Positions 17,728 through 26,595 are shown, counted from the first letter of the stretch. The stretch: DNA of 64,000 nucleotides from Kribbella pratensis (GCF_004366075.1 NZ_SODU01000001.1:372001-436000), one strand, 5' to 3'. A program made the numbers and translations. Notes: a model not told the origin generated them from the letters alone.

Positions 17728-18479
17728 CGCGGGAACCTGTAGACGGTCTGGAGGGGTTCGCCCGGTACGTGGACGTGGAGGGCGAAACCGGGTTCGGCGG
17801 TGGGGTCGACCAGCGATCCGGTCGGGCTCTCGGGTTCGAAGGGGAGCGGGACCGACGAGCGGATGCCGGGGGCGACTCGGAGGGGGATGCCGGCGAAGGT
17901 TGCTGCGATGGCGTTGTGGACGTGGCCCGCGAACAGCGCGGTGACTGGCTTGCCTTGGAGCACGGCGGCGAACGGCTCGCGGGTCCGGAGCATCCACTGG
18001 TCCATCGTCGGGTGATGCAGGTTGAACGGTGGCTGATGGAACGCGACGAACAACGGTCCGTCGAACGGTTCCCGCAGTACGCCGTCCAGCCAGGCCAACG
18101 ACTCCTCCGGCAGCAGACCGTGGTTCTCGCCCGGCACCGTCGTGTCGAGCAGCACGAAACGGGCCTCGCCGACATCACGAACCTGGTGCACCGGATGCGC
18201 CTCACCCGGCGCGTCGACGAACGACGCGAGCCCGGCGCGGAACGGCGTACTCACATCGTGGTTGCCCGGCAGGACGAGCACCGGCGCGGACAGCTCGAGC
18301 TCCGCGGCGAGTTCGGCGTACTCGGACTCCAGCCCGTGATCGGCCAGATCGCCGGTGACCAGGACGACGTCGACCGGGCGGCGGAACTCTCGCAGGTACG
18401 ACGTGATTCGCCGGAGCCTCGATCGCGCCTCCTCCGAGCCGTCGAGATGCGGGTCACTGAGGTGCGCGATCACGTACAT
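17724..18479 (-). CDS. Calcineurin-like metallophosphoesterase (CpdA-like)
   Basis: A 251-residue phosphodiesterase with the complete metal-site motif set in order: DPH (Asp9, His11), VTGDLADHG, LPGNHDVS, FHQPPF and GHVHNA. It resembles cyclic-nucleotide phosphodiesterases of the CpdA type; the true substrate is not evident. TAGGGT (18486-18491) ends 6 nt before the ATG, and there is no ribosome binding site, so the transcript is probably leaderless. It is the first gene of a two-gene unit with the TrmO-like protein. Confidence 0.85.
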   Translation of the reverse strand: MYVIAHLSDPHLDGSEEARSRLRRITSYLREFRRPVDVVLVTGDLADHGLESEYAELAAELELSAPVLVLPGNHDVSTPFRAGLASFVDAPGEAHPVHQVRDVGEARFVLLDTTVPGENHGLLPEESLAWLDGVLREPFDGPLFVAFHQPPFNLHHPTMDQWMLRTREPFAAVLQGKPVTALFAGHVHNAIAATFAGIPLRVAPGIRSSVPLPFEPESPTGSLVDPTAEPGFALHVHVPGEPLQTVYRFPR

Positions 18480-18549
18480 GGCAGCACCCTAGCCGCAGGA
18501 TCCGTTCACTCTGACGTGGCGCCGGTGGAATTCCGACGCCGGTCCTCTT

Positions 18550-19467
18550 TCACCCCAACGCAGTCAGCAATTGCCGGTAGCCCGGAGCGAGCTGCCTGAG
18601 GGTTTCGGCTGCTTGGCTGAATTCACCCACCACCAATGGGTACTGGAGGCGGCCGAGAAGAGTGGACTGGTCGCGGGCGATGACGGCGGCTTCGGCCTCG
18701 CCGATCGAAGCCAGCCAGGTGGCGGCGTCGTCGAGGCGGCGGGCACCGGAGCGGACGGCGAAGGTCGAGAGGTGCCGCTGGAGGTCGTCGTCGATGCCGG
18801 CGGCAAGCATTCCGGCGAGCCGGTGGACGGCGCCGGCCGAGTCTCCGTTCGCGAGCCAGCTGACTGCCGCGGGCAAGGAGGCTCGGACGGCGTCCTCGAC
18901 CCGCACGTCGCGGACTCGGCGAAAATGCGTGCGCAGGACATGAGGAGCCGAGAAGTCGAGTTTCTCCGCCCGCCAAGCCTGCAGGAAGCTGTCGATCGGC
19001 AGCGTCGCGTAAGGGAAGCCGTCCGGGTCGTGCATCACGACGACATCGTCGGTCACCTCGAGTACGACGACCCAATGGTCGCCGCCGATCGCTGTACCGG
19101 CCGCCCAAGGCTGGTGCCTGAGCAGACCGATATCCACGGGACCGACAAGCGCGGGGCCAGACGCAGCCCGCAGTCGGTCGAGGGCCTCGTCCGGCGAACC
19201 ACCCGCGGAGCGTTCGCAGGTCCAGCCCAGCAGGTCGACGGCGGCGTCGAGGCCCAGGTCCGGGTTCCATCCGGGCGGGTCGAAGTACGGGAGGCCCGAC
19301 GGTTCGATCTGTGCACCGTAGGGCGAGCCGGTCAGTACCTCGATCGCGGACGGCGGCGCAGAATTGCCGCCGGTCACCATCGCGAGTGAATTCGCGTAAC
19401 AATAGCTACCGGAGCCGATATAGCGAGTCATACCGCCGACAGTGACATTTTCGGAATTCGTTGTCAC
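18550..19467 (-). CDS. C39-like papain-fold protein of unknown function
   Basis: I do not recognise a named family. The N-terminal ~190 residues look like a papain-fold/C39-type peptidase: candidate nucleophile Cys23 in GSYCYANSLAM, His131 in GGDHWVVVLEV and Asp147 in MHDPDGFPY. This order and spacing match a cysteine protease triad or a BtrH-like acyltransferase fold. The remainder (about 195-305) is helical. No signal peptide is seen. The GTG at 19467 or the ATG at 19431 could be the start; the upstream DNA is AT-richer than its surroundings. It diverges from the oxidoreductase gene. Confidence 0.7.
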   Translation of the reverse strand: MTTNSENVTVGGMTRYIGSGSYCYANSLAMVTGGNSAPPSAIEVLTGSPYGAQIEPSGLPYFDPPGWNPDLGLDAAVDLLGWTCERSAGGSPDEALDRLRAASGPALVGPVDIGLLRHQPWAAGTAIGGDHWVVVLEVTDDVVVMHDPDGFPYATLPIDSFLQAWRAEKLDFSAPHVLRTHFRRVRDVRVEDAVRASLPAAVSWLANGDSAGAVHRLAGMLAAGIDDDLQRHLSTFAVRSGARRLDDAATWLASIGEAEAAVIARDQSTLLGRLQYPLVVGEFSQAAETLRQLAPGYRQLLTALG

Positions 19468-19535
19468 CTTGGTGAATTCGGCGGCCGACGGGGGTGGGTT
19501 CGGCCGCGCCCGGCCGGTCTGGGAGATTGGGCAGC

Positions 19536-20894
19536 ATGGCTGAACAGGTTGACGTGGTCGTTGTCGGGCTCGGAGTCGGCGGGGAGGAGACGGCGGGGCG
19601 GCTGGCGCAGGCCGGGCTGCGGGTGGTCGGGATCGAATCCCGGCTGGTCGGCGGTGAGTGCCCGTACTACGGGTGCATCCCGAGCAAGATGATGATCCGG
19701 GCCGCGAACCTGATCGCCGAGACGCGTCGCGTCGACGGCATCGCGGGTACGGCGAGCGTGCAGCCGGACTGGACGCCGGTCGCGAAGCGGATCCGCGAGG
19801 AGGCGACCGACACCTGGAACGACCAGGTCGCGGTCGACCGGCTGGTGAACAAGGGCGCGACCGTCATCAAGGACGCCGCCACGATCACCGGCCCGAACAC
19901 GGTCCGCGCCGGCGACACCGAGTACGAGGCGGCCCGCGGCATCGTGATCGCGACCGGGACGGTCCCGTCCGTCCCGCCGATCGACGGCCTGGCCGGTACG
20001 CCGTACTGGACGAACCGGGAGGCGATCGAGGTCGAGACGCTGCCCGAGTCGCTCGTCGTCCTCGGCGGCGGCGCGATCGGCATGGAGCTGGCGCAGGTGT
20101 TCGCCCGCTTCGGTGTCCAGGTGACCGTCGTCGAAGGTGCTCCTGAGGTGCTGCCGATGGAGGAGCCGGAGTCGGGCGAGCTGGCCCGCGAGGCGATGGA
20201 GCGCGACGGTGTGACGTTCCGTCTCGGCGCGCACGCGCAGCAGATCGGGTACGCCGACGGCACGTTCACCGTCACGCTCGCGGACGGGGCGACGGCCACC
20301 GGCGAGAAGTTGCTGGTGGCAACCGGTCGGCGGGTGGCGACCGCGGAGCTCGGCCTGGACAAGCTCGGTCTGGACCCGTCGGCCCGGCGGGTCGAGGTCG
20401 ACGAGCATGTCCGCGCGGGCGACAAGGTCTGGGCGGTCGGTGACGTCACCGGCGTCGGCGCGTTCACCCACAACGCCATGTACCAGGCCGACATCGCGGT
20501 CCGCGACATCCTGCAGGAGGCGGACGCGCCGACGGCGAGCTACCACGCGATGCCGCGGGTCACGTTCACCGACCCGGAGATCGGTGCGGTCGGGCTGACC
20601 GAGAAGCAGGCGCGGGAGGCGGGGCTGAACGTGCGGACCGCGTCGACCCCGATCCCGGCCTCGACTCGCGGCTGGATCCACAAGGCCGGCAACGAGGGCT
20701 TCATCAAGGTCGTCATGGATGCCGACCGGGGTGTGCTGGTCGGCGCGACGAGCGCGGGCCCGACGGGTGGCGAGGTGCTCAGCGCGCTGGCGGTCGCGGT
20801 GCATGCCGCCGTACCGGTGAACACGCTGCGTCAGATGATCTACGCGTATCCGACGTTCCACCGTGCGATCAGCGAGGCGCTCAAGGAGCTGTGA
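19536..20894 (+). CDS. Pyridine nucleotide-disulfide oxidoreductase (mercuric reductase/Lpd-like)
   Basis: A 452-residue FAD/NAD(P) disulfide reductase. It has the redox pair Cys42/Cys47 (GGECPYYGCIPSKMM), the second dinucleotide fold LGGGAIGMELAQVFARFG and the FAD-binding AVGDVTG. The HxHPT catalytic base of lipoamide dehydrogenases is replaced by YAYPT at the C-terminus, so this is not E3; a quinone, metal or thiol reductase is more likely. The start ATG at 19536 has GGGAG upstream. It is followed after 45 bp by the metal-transport operon on the same strand. Confidence 0.85.
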   Translation: MAEQVDVVVVGLGVGGEETAGRLAQAGLRVVGIESRLVGGECPYYGCIPSKMMIRAANLIAETRRVDGIAGTASVQPDWTPVAKRIREEATDTWNDQVAVDRLVNKGATVIKDAATITGPNTVRAGDTEYEAARGIVIATGTVPSVPPIDGLAGTPYWTNREAIEVETLPESLVVLGGGAIGMELAQVFARFGVQVTVVEGAPEVLPMEEPESGELAREAMERDGVTFRLGAHAQQIGYADGTFTVTLADGATATGEKLLVATGRRVATAELGLDKLGLDPSARRVEVDEHVRAGDKVWAVGDVTGVGAFTHNAMYQADIAVRDILQEADAPTASYHAMPRVTFTDPEIGAVGLTEKQAREAGLNVRTASTPIPASTRGWIHKAGNEGFIKVVMDADRGVLVGATSAGPTGGEVLSALAVAVHAAVPVNTLRQMIYAYPTFHRAISEALKEL

Positions 20895-20899
20895 GATTG

Positions 20900-20924
20900 C
20901 TTGTTGCGATTCGGTCGCAACAAG
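20900..20924 (+). promoter_or_regulatory. Perfect 10-bp hairpin ahead of the CbiM gene
   Basis: CTTGTTGCGA (20900-20909) and TCGCAACAAG (20915-20924) are perfect inverted copies with a 5-nt loop. The hairpin begins 6 nt after the oxidoreductase stop and ends 15 nt before the CbiM start. No T-run follows, so it may be an mRNA processing or attenuation structure rather than a simple terminator. Confidence 0.55.
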
Positions 20925-20939
20925 AACAACAATGAGCGC

Positions 20940-21959
20940 GTGCATGTCCCTGACGGTTTCTTCAACGCGCCAACGTCCGTCGCCACCGGCCTGATCGCGG
21001 CCGGGGCGGTCGGCTTCAGCCTGCAGCGGGCGAACCGCGAGCTCCGGGAGACCGGTCCGGCGCTGGCCGGGCTGACCGCGGCGTTCGTGTTCGCGGTGCA
21101 GATGGTGAACTTCCCGGTCGGCGCGGGCACCAGCGGTCACCTGCTCGGAGGCGCGCTCGCGGCGGCGCTGGTCGGGCCGTGGACCGCCGTACTGGTGATG
21201 TCGACGGTGCTCCTGGTGCAGGGGCTGCTGTTCGCCGACGGCGGTCTGACGGCGCTGGGTACGAACATCACGTTGATGGGCCTGATCACGGTGCTCGTCG
21301 GGTACTTCCTGACACGGGCGCTGATGAAGGTGCTGCCGCGCCGGGTCGGCAGCGTCGTACCGGCCGCGACCGTCGGCGCGCTGGTGTCGGTGCCGGTCGC
21401 GGCCCTGGCGTTCGCCGGGCTGTACTCGATCGGCGGCGCGGTCGACATCCCGCTCGGCAAACTCGCGACCGCGATGGTCGGCTGGCACGTTCTGGTCGGG
21501 ATCGGCGAGGCGGTGATCACCGCGGCCGTGCTGAGCGCGGTCGTCGCGACCCGGCCGGACCTTGTGTACGCCGCTCGGCACCTGCAGCAGGACCTGGTCC
21601 TGGTCGATGCCGACGGCAACACCTCCACGGTGTCACCGGACCGGCCGATCGCCGCGAAGCCGGCCGGCCGATCCCTCGGTGTGGGGGTTGCGGTGACGCT
21701 GTTCGTCGCGGGCGGGCTGAGTCTGTTCGCGAGCGCGCACCCGGACGGGCTGGAGTTCGTCGGCGCCAAGCTCGGGTTCGAGGGCGCGGCGAAGGACTCG
21801 GCGGTCGCGGGCAGTCCACTGGCCGATTACGGCGTACACGGCATCGGAAATGCACAGGTTTCCGGCGCACTGGCCGGGATCATCGGCGTACTGGTGACGA
21901 TCGTCGTCGGCCTCGCGATCGCCAAGCTCGCCTCACTCCGAACCAACAAGGCCTCATGA
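20940..21959 (+). CDS. cbiM: ECF metal transporter substrate component, CbiM-CbiN fusion
   Basis: A 339-residue membrane protein. The first ~210 residues are CbiM (Co/Ni-binding S component) with GTSGHLLGGALAAAL, and the C-terminal part carries the PDGLE signature of CbiN, so the two subunits are fused. I chose the GTG at 20940 because it gives the N-terminus (M)HVPDGFF; in CbiM/NikM the metal site uses the N-terminal amine and His2, so an N-terminal extension would destroy it. It overlaps the CbiQ gene by 4 bp (ATGA). Cobalt is the usual cargo, nickel the alternative. Confidence 0.88.
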   Translation: MHVPDGFFNAPTSVATGLIAAGAVGFSLQRANRELRETGPALAGLTAAFVFAVQMVNFPVGAGTSGHLLGGALAAALVGPWTAVLVMSTVLLVQGLLFADGGLTALGTNITLMGLITVLVGYFLTRALMKVLPRRVGSVVPAATVGALVSVPVAALAFAGLYSIGGAVDIPLGKLATAMVGWHVLVGIGEAVITAAVLSAVVATRPDLVYAARHLQQDLVLVDADGNTSTVSPDRPIAAKPAGRSLGVGVAVTLFVAGGLSLFASAHPDGLEFVGAKLGFEGAAKDSAVAGSPLADYGVHGIGNAQVSGALAGIIGVLVTIVVGLAIAKLASLRTNKAS

Positions 21960-22714
21960 GTGGGGACGGCCTGCTCGTCGCGGTGGACAGCCCGGTCCAC
22001 CGCGTCCCGGCGCAGGTGAAGCTCGTCGCACTGTTCGTGTTCGTCCTCGCGGTCGTCTCCACGCCGGCCGCGATCTTCTGGGCGTTCAGCCTGTACGCCG
22101 TGATGCTCGTTGCGGCTGTGGTCGTGGCGAAGTTGCCGGCGACCGTGGTGTCGCGACGGCTCGCGGTCGAGACGCCGTTCATCGTGTTCGCGTTGTTGCT
22201 GCCCTTCGTCGCGACCGGCCCGCAGGTCCACGTACTCGGGCTGCACCTGTCCCAGTCGGGTGTGCTCGGTGCCTGGAACGTGCTGGCGAAGGGGACGCTC
22301 GGGGTGATCGCGGCGATCCTGCTGTCGGCGACGACCGCGCCACGCGACCTGCTGGCCGGGCTCGAGCGGCTGCGGCTGCCCGCGACTCTCGTAGCGATCC
22401 TGTCGTTCATGGTTCGGTACCTGAGCGTGGTCTCGGACGACCTGCACCGGATGCGGGTGGCTCGGGAATCCCGCGGGTACACCGGTGGCCGGGTCGGTCA
22501 TCTGAAGGCGGTCGCCGGGGGAGTGGGCGTCCTGTTCGTCCGCAGCTTCGAGCGGGGCGAGCGTGTCCATCTGGCGATGCGCTCGCGCGGCTACACCGGA
22601 CGAATGCCGCTGCTCAGCGTCTCGGGCGCGACCCGGGCACAGTGGCTCGAGGGTCTGGCGATCTCCCTCGCCGCGGTGACGATCGCGGTCGCGGCTAGGG
22701 TGGTGAGCTTGTGA
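21956..22714 (+). CDS. cbiQ: ECF transporter T component CbiQ
   Basis: A 252-residue membrane scaffold protein of a group I energy-coupling-factor importer. It shows the two coupling helices with arginine-glycine motifs, ESRGYTGG and MRSRGYTGR, which dock to the ATPase. About four to five hydrophobic helices precede them. The ATG overlaps the CbiM stop and the gene overlaps the CbiO start by 4 bp, so all three are translated in coupled fashion. Confidence 0.9.
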   Translation: MSGDGLLVAVDSPVHRVPAQVKLVALFVFVLAVVSTPAAIFWAFSLYAVMLVAAVVVAKLPATVVSRRLAVETPFIVFALLLPFVATGPQVHVLGLHLSQSGVLGAWNVLAKGTLGVIAAILLSATTAPRDLLAGLERLRLPATLVAILSFMVRYLSVVSDDLHRMRVARESRGYTGGRVGHLKAVAGGVGVLFVRSFERGERVHLAMRSRGYTGRMPLLSVSGATRAQWLEGLAISLAAVTIAVAARVVSL

Positions 22715-23484
22715 GCGGTCCTGCGATTCAGGTCGAGCGGCTGGTGTTCGCCTATCCCGACGGGCGGCAGGCCCTGTTCGGCGTCGACTTCACCGTGGAG
22801 CGCGGCGAGCGGGTCGCGCTGCTCGGTCCGAACGGCGCCGGCAAGACCACGCTCGTGCTGCACCTGAACGGCATTCTCGGGTCGGTCGCCGGTGGGACCG
22901 GGAGCGGCCGCATCCAGATCGGCGGCACCGGGCTGCACCGGGAGCACCTGACCGAGATCCGGCGCAAGGTCGGTCTGGTCTTCCAGGACCCGGACGACCA
23001 GCTGTTCATGCCGACGGTCCGCGACGACGTGGCCTTCGGGCCCGCCAACCTCGGGTTGCGTGGCGCGGAGCTCGACGATCGCGTCCACGAAGCGCTGGTC
23101 CAGGTCGGCATGCAGGACCACGCCGACCTCGCCCCGCACCACCTGTCGTTCGGTCAGCGCCGACGTGTCGCCGTCGCCACGGTCCTCGCGATGCGTCCCG
23201 AAGTACTGGTCCTCGACGAGCCGTCGAGCAACCTCGATCCCGCAGCCCGTCGCGAGCTCGCCGACATCCTTGCCGGGCTCGACGTCACGCTGCTGATGAT
23301 CACCCACGACCTTCCGTACGCGCTGCAGCTGTGCGAGCGGAGCCTCTTGATGGATGGCGGCCGGATCGTGGCTGACGGCAAGACCCGTGACCTGCTCGGC
23401 GACGCCGACCTGATGGCCGCACATCGTCTCGAGCTGCCGTACGGATTCGATCCCCTCTCCGTCCCCGGTCCGGAGCGTTCATGA
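22711..23484 (+). CDS. cbiO: ECF transporter ATP-binding protein CbiO
   Basis: A 257-residue ABC ATPase with Walker A (GPNGAGKTT), Q-loop (VFQDPDDQLF), signature LSFGQRR, Walker B (VLVLDEPSS) and switch His (LMITHDLP). The VFQDPDDQLF Q-loop is typical of ECF ATPases. The GTG start overlaps cbiQ by 4 bp. A single ATPase gene suggests a homodimer, as in known cobalt and nickel importers. Confidence 0.92.
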   Translation: MSGPAIQVERLVFAYPDGRQALFGVDFTVERGERVALLGPNGAGKTTLVLHLNGILGSVAGGTGSGRIQIGGTGLHREHLTEIRRKVGLVFQDPDDQLFMPTVRDDVAFGPANLGLRGAELDDRVHEALVQVGMQDHADLAPHHLSFGQRRRVAVATVLAMRPEVLVLDEPSSNLDPAARRELADILAGLDVTLLMITHDLPYALQLCERSLLMDGGRIVADGKTRDLLGDADLMAAHRLELPYGFDPLSVPGPERS

Positions 23485-24521
23485 AGATCACCGCGGTCAC
23501 CGTCGAGGTCACGTCGGAGCCCAAGGCCCATCCGGTGCGCGACGCGATCCAGCTGCTCGATCGCAATGGTGTCACCAGGGTCCGCATCGACACCGACGAG
23601 GGCGTCAGCGGCGTGAGTACGACGTACTTCGGTCGTGTCGAGAGCTCACCGGACGTGCTGGCGAAGATCGTCACCGACCAGCTGGCGCCGGCGATCATCG
23701 GCGAGGATCCAGCCGTCATCCGGGGGATCCGGCAACAGCTGCAGACGCTGACCGACTACCAGGGGACGGCGGGGCTGTCGTCGTACGGGATCTCGGCGAT
23801 CGACCAGGCGCTGTGGGATCTCCTCGGCAAGTCGCTGGACGTGCCGGTGTGGAAGTTGCTCGGTGCGCAGCGGACCGCCATCCCGACGTATGCGATGGTC
23901 GGCTGGCTCGAGCTCGACGTTGCCGGTCTGGAGCAGGTGTCCGCGCAGGCGATGGAGCAGGGCTTCCGCGGCGTCAAGATGAAGGTCGGCGGCGGGCCGC
24001 TGACCGAGGACGTGCAACGGATCAAGGCGGTCCGCAACGTGATCGGGCCGGATGCGCCGCTGATGGTCGACGCCAATCAGGCCTTCGGGTTCGCCGAGGC
24101 GCTGCGGCGCGGCCGGGTGTACGAAGAACTCGACTGCCGGTGGTTCGAGGAGCCGCTGCCGGCGGGGGACACCGACGGTCATGTCCGGCTGGCGGAGAAG
24201 CTGGACATCCCGATCGCGACGGGCGAGAACCGCTACGGGCAGGCCGCGTTCCGGGACCTGATCGCGCGCGGCGGCGTGGGCGTCGTACAACCTGATCTGC
24301 GACGGGCCGGTGGGTTGACGGATTGTCTCGAGATCGGGTTGATGGCGGCCGGGTTCGGGATTCCGTACGCGTCGCACGGCGGCGGTGCGCACATTCATGT
24401 GCTCGCGGCCCTGCCGAACACGATCTACGTGGAGAGCGGGCTGCTGCCTGCCGGGGTGCAACTGGTGGACGGTTGTTATCCGTTGCCGACGGGACCGGGT
24501 CTGTCGTCCTGGGACGGCTAG
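23481..24521 (+). CDS. Enolase-superfamily enzyme, mandelate racemase subgroup
   Basis: A 346-residue enzyme that abstracts a proton alpha to a carboxylate. It has the mandelate-racemase set: KxK at 166/168 (VKMKVG), Mg ligands Asp197, Glu223 and Glu249 (MVDANQ, WFEEPL, TGENRYG), then Asp272 and His299 (SHGGGAH). The Asp-His dyad places it with sugar-acid dehydratases and racemases. Its ATG overlaps the cbiO stop by 4 bp, so it is translated with the metal transporter. That is odd, since these enzymes use Mg. The substrate is unknown. Confidence 0.88.
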   Translation: MKITAVTVEVTSEPKAHPVRDAIQLLDRNGVTRVRIDTDEGVSGVSTTYFGRVESSPDVLAKIVTDQLAPAIIGEDPAVIRGIRQQLQTLTDYQGTAGLSSYGISAIDQALWDLLGKSLDVPVWKLLGAQRTAIPTYAMVGWLELDVAGLEQVSAQAMEQGFRGVKMKVGGGPLTEDVQRIKAVRNVIGPDAPLMVDANQAFGFAEALRRGRVYEELDCRWFEEPLPAGDTDGHVRLAEKLDIPIATGENRYGQAAFRDLIARGGVGVVQPDLRRAGGLTDCLEIGLMAAGFGIPYASHGGGAHIHVLAALPNTIYVESGLLPAGVQLVDGCYPLPTGPGLSSWDG

Positions 24522-24650
24522 TTGGTGACAGTCACCTGGAATCCACGGTGAATTTGTTACCAAGCCCTTGTGTGTTACTCGCCAGTCAGCGAAGGTGACG
24601 TTGAGTACTTCTGTCGCTACCCCCCGCTCAGGTAAAGGCGGTCCGCCCCC
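24522..24650 (+). promoter_or_regulatory. Upstream region of the SGNH hydrolase gene
   Basis: This 129-bp gap is AT-richer than its surroundings in its central part and holds the perfect palindrome GGTGACAGTCACC (24524-24536) directly after the preceding stop codon. TTGTTA and TGTTAC elements further on could form a promoter, but I cannot assign them with confidence. The palindrome could bind a regulator or form a small hairpin. Confidence 0.3.
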
Positions 24651-25436
24651 ATGAAGTCATTCACCGGTTTGCTCACTGCCGCGGCCCTCGGTGCCGCGAT
24701 GCTCCTCAGCCCGGGTGTCGCGCATGCCGCGGCACCGAACTACGTCGCGCTCGGCGACTCCTACGCCTCCGGTGTCGGAACCCGCTCCTACATCGAGAGC
24801 AGCGGCTCCTGCCAGCGCTCCACGAAGGCCTACGCGTACATCGACGCCGGCCGGATCGGCGCGAACCTCACGTTCGTCGCCTGCTCCGGCGCGCGGGTCG
24901 CCGATGTGACCGCGAATCAGCTGCCGGCGGTGACCAGCTCGACCAACATCGTCTCCGTCCAGGTCGGCGGCAACGACGCCGGGTTCTCGTCGGTGATCAC
25001 CGAGTGCGCGAAGCCGTCCTGGCTCGCCGACTGCACCGGCGCGGTCGCGAACGCACGGTCGATCATCAACAACTCGCTGCCGGGCCGACTCAACACGCTC
25101 TACTCGTCGATCCGGAGCCGGGCCTCGTCGGCGAAGGTCGTCGTGGTCGGGTACCCGCGCCTGTTCAACGGCACCGACTGCAACGCCGGCACGTTCTTCA
25201 GCCCCGACGAGATGACCAAGCTGAACGCCACCGCGGACCTGCTGAACTCGAAGGTCTCGGCCTCGGCGAGCGCGGCCGGTTTCACGTTCGTGGATCCGAC
25301 GTCGAACTTCATCGGGCACGCGGTCTGCGGCAGCCCGGAGTGGATCAACGGCCTGTCCAACCCGGTCAGCGAGTCCTACCACCCCAACGTGACCGGCCAG
25401 GCGGCGTACGCCGGACTCGTCCAACCCGCCCTCTGA
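24651..25436 (+). CDS. Secreted SGNH/GDSL hydrolase (lipase-like)
   Basis: A 261-residue exported esterase or lipase. The signal peptide covers about residues 1-27 (cut near AHA). The catalytic Ser37 is in GDSYASG, the oxyanion Asn is in GGND (106-109) and the catalytic His is about residue 244 in SYHPN. Several cysteines probably form disulfides, as in the secreted Streptomyces SGNH lipase family. The gene stands alone and is followed by a long hairpin. Confidence 0.9.
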   Translation: MKSFTGLLTAAALGAAMLLSPGVAHAAAPNYVALGDSYASGVGTRSYIESSGSCQRSTKAYAYIDAGRIGANLTFVACSGARVADVTANQLPAVTSSTNIVSVQVGGNDAGFSSVITECAKPSWLADCTGAVANARSIINNSLPGRLNTLYSSIRSRASSAKVVVVGYPRLFNGTDCNAGTFFSPDEMTKLNATADLLNSKVSASASAAGFTFVDPTSNFIGHAVCGSPEWINGLSNPVSESYHPNVTGQAAYAGLVQPAL

Positions 25437-25446
25437 CCGATCCACG

Positions 25447-25512
25447 TTTGCCTGGCTGACCAGGCAAATGAGGGGTTCGTGACCCGGATTCAGGGTCACG
25501 AACCCCTCATTT
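25447..25512. terminator. Two overlapping hairpins, the second with a perfect 20-bp stem
   Basis: TTTGCCTGG (25447-25455) pairs with CCAGGCAAA (25460-25468) around CTGA. The next stem, 25466-25485, is a perfect 20-bp inverted copy of 25493-25512 with a 7-nt loop. The two stems share three A residues, so they compete. The set begins 10 bp after the SGNH hydrolase stop and should terminate its transcript. Confidence 0.7.
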
Positions 25513-25520
25513 CATGGGTG

Positions 25521-25554
25521 AGCCAGGCAAATTGCCGGGTCAGCCAGGCAAATT
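25521..25554. repeat. Direct repeat AGCCAGGCAAATT, 21 bp apart
   Basis: AGCCAGGCAAATT occurs at 25521-25533 and 25542-25554, start to start 21 bp. The inverted form TTTGCCTGGCT is at 25447-25457. Three copies of an 11-bp word within 110 bp are unlikely by chance. They sit just upstream of the AlkZ-like gene and could be an operator or a decayed small repeat element. Confidence 0.6.
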
Positions 25555-25602
25555 GGTGAGGGGGAGGGTGCGGACGGGGCTGGTTCGTGGTGTCATGCAG
25601 GA

Positions 25603-26595
25603 GTGGCGCGGAGGTCTGTGGACTGGTTACTGGCAGCCAGGATGCAGGCCAACGGCCTGGCGCGTCCGGTGAACGAGGCCGGCCCCGGAGGGGTGGCCGA
25701 CGTCGTACGCCGGGCGGGGGGACTCCAGGCCCAGACCTGGCGAGGAGCGGCGTACGCCGTCCGCGCCCGATCGACCGCGACCACGCTCGCCGACGTCGCG
25801 AGCGCCCAGGAAACCGACCGCTCCGTGATCCGCGGCTGGTTCATGCGCGGCACCCTCCAACTCGTCGCGACCGAGGACGCCGGCCCTCTGCTCGGGGTGC
25901 TCGGCCCGAAACTGATCAAGGACACCGAGCGCCGGTACGGCGAACTCGGCCTCCCGGATCGCGTCCGAGCCGAGGCCGCCGACGTACTCGAGGACTGGTT
26001 GCTGACCCGCGGCCCGAGCAACCGCGCCGAACTGGCGGACGTCCTGGTCCGCGCCGGACTGATCGCGGAGCCCAAAGGACAGGCTGTGTACGCGCTCATC
26101 CGGTACGCCGGTCTGCTCGGACGTCTCTGCTACGGCCCCGGCGAAACCTGGGTCGCCGTCCGGGACTGGCTCGGCAAGCCATTGGTCCTCGAAGGCGACC
26201 CCGAGGACCTGGCCCGCCGCTACCTGACCGCGTACGGCCCAGCCACCCCACGCGACTTCGCCACCTGGTCCGGCCTGCCGGTCCCAGTTGCGCGCCGAGC
26301 GGTGGAGGCGGTGGCCACGACGTCCTTCGAGATCGAGACCACCGAACTCCACGCCGTCGACGATCTCCCGGGCTGTTACGACGTACGCATGCTGGGCGAG
26401 TTCGATGCTTACCTACTCGGCTATCAGAACCGCCACTTCGACCTACCGACCTCGATCTTCCCCGGCGGTGGCATGCTGCGTCCCGCAGTCGTGCAAGCCG
26501 GCCGCCCGATCGGCACCTGGCAGCACGCCACCCTCGCGGTCGACCTCTTCGAACCAGCAGACCTGACCCAGGAACTAGCAGATATCAACCGCTTC

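Noticed and set aside
20901..20942. Upstream start for CbiM adding 13 residues
   Set aside because: It would lie on the hairpin and block the N-terminal amine and His2 needed for metal binding.
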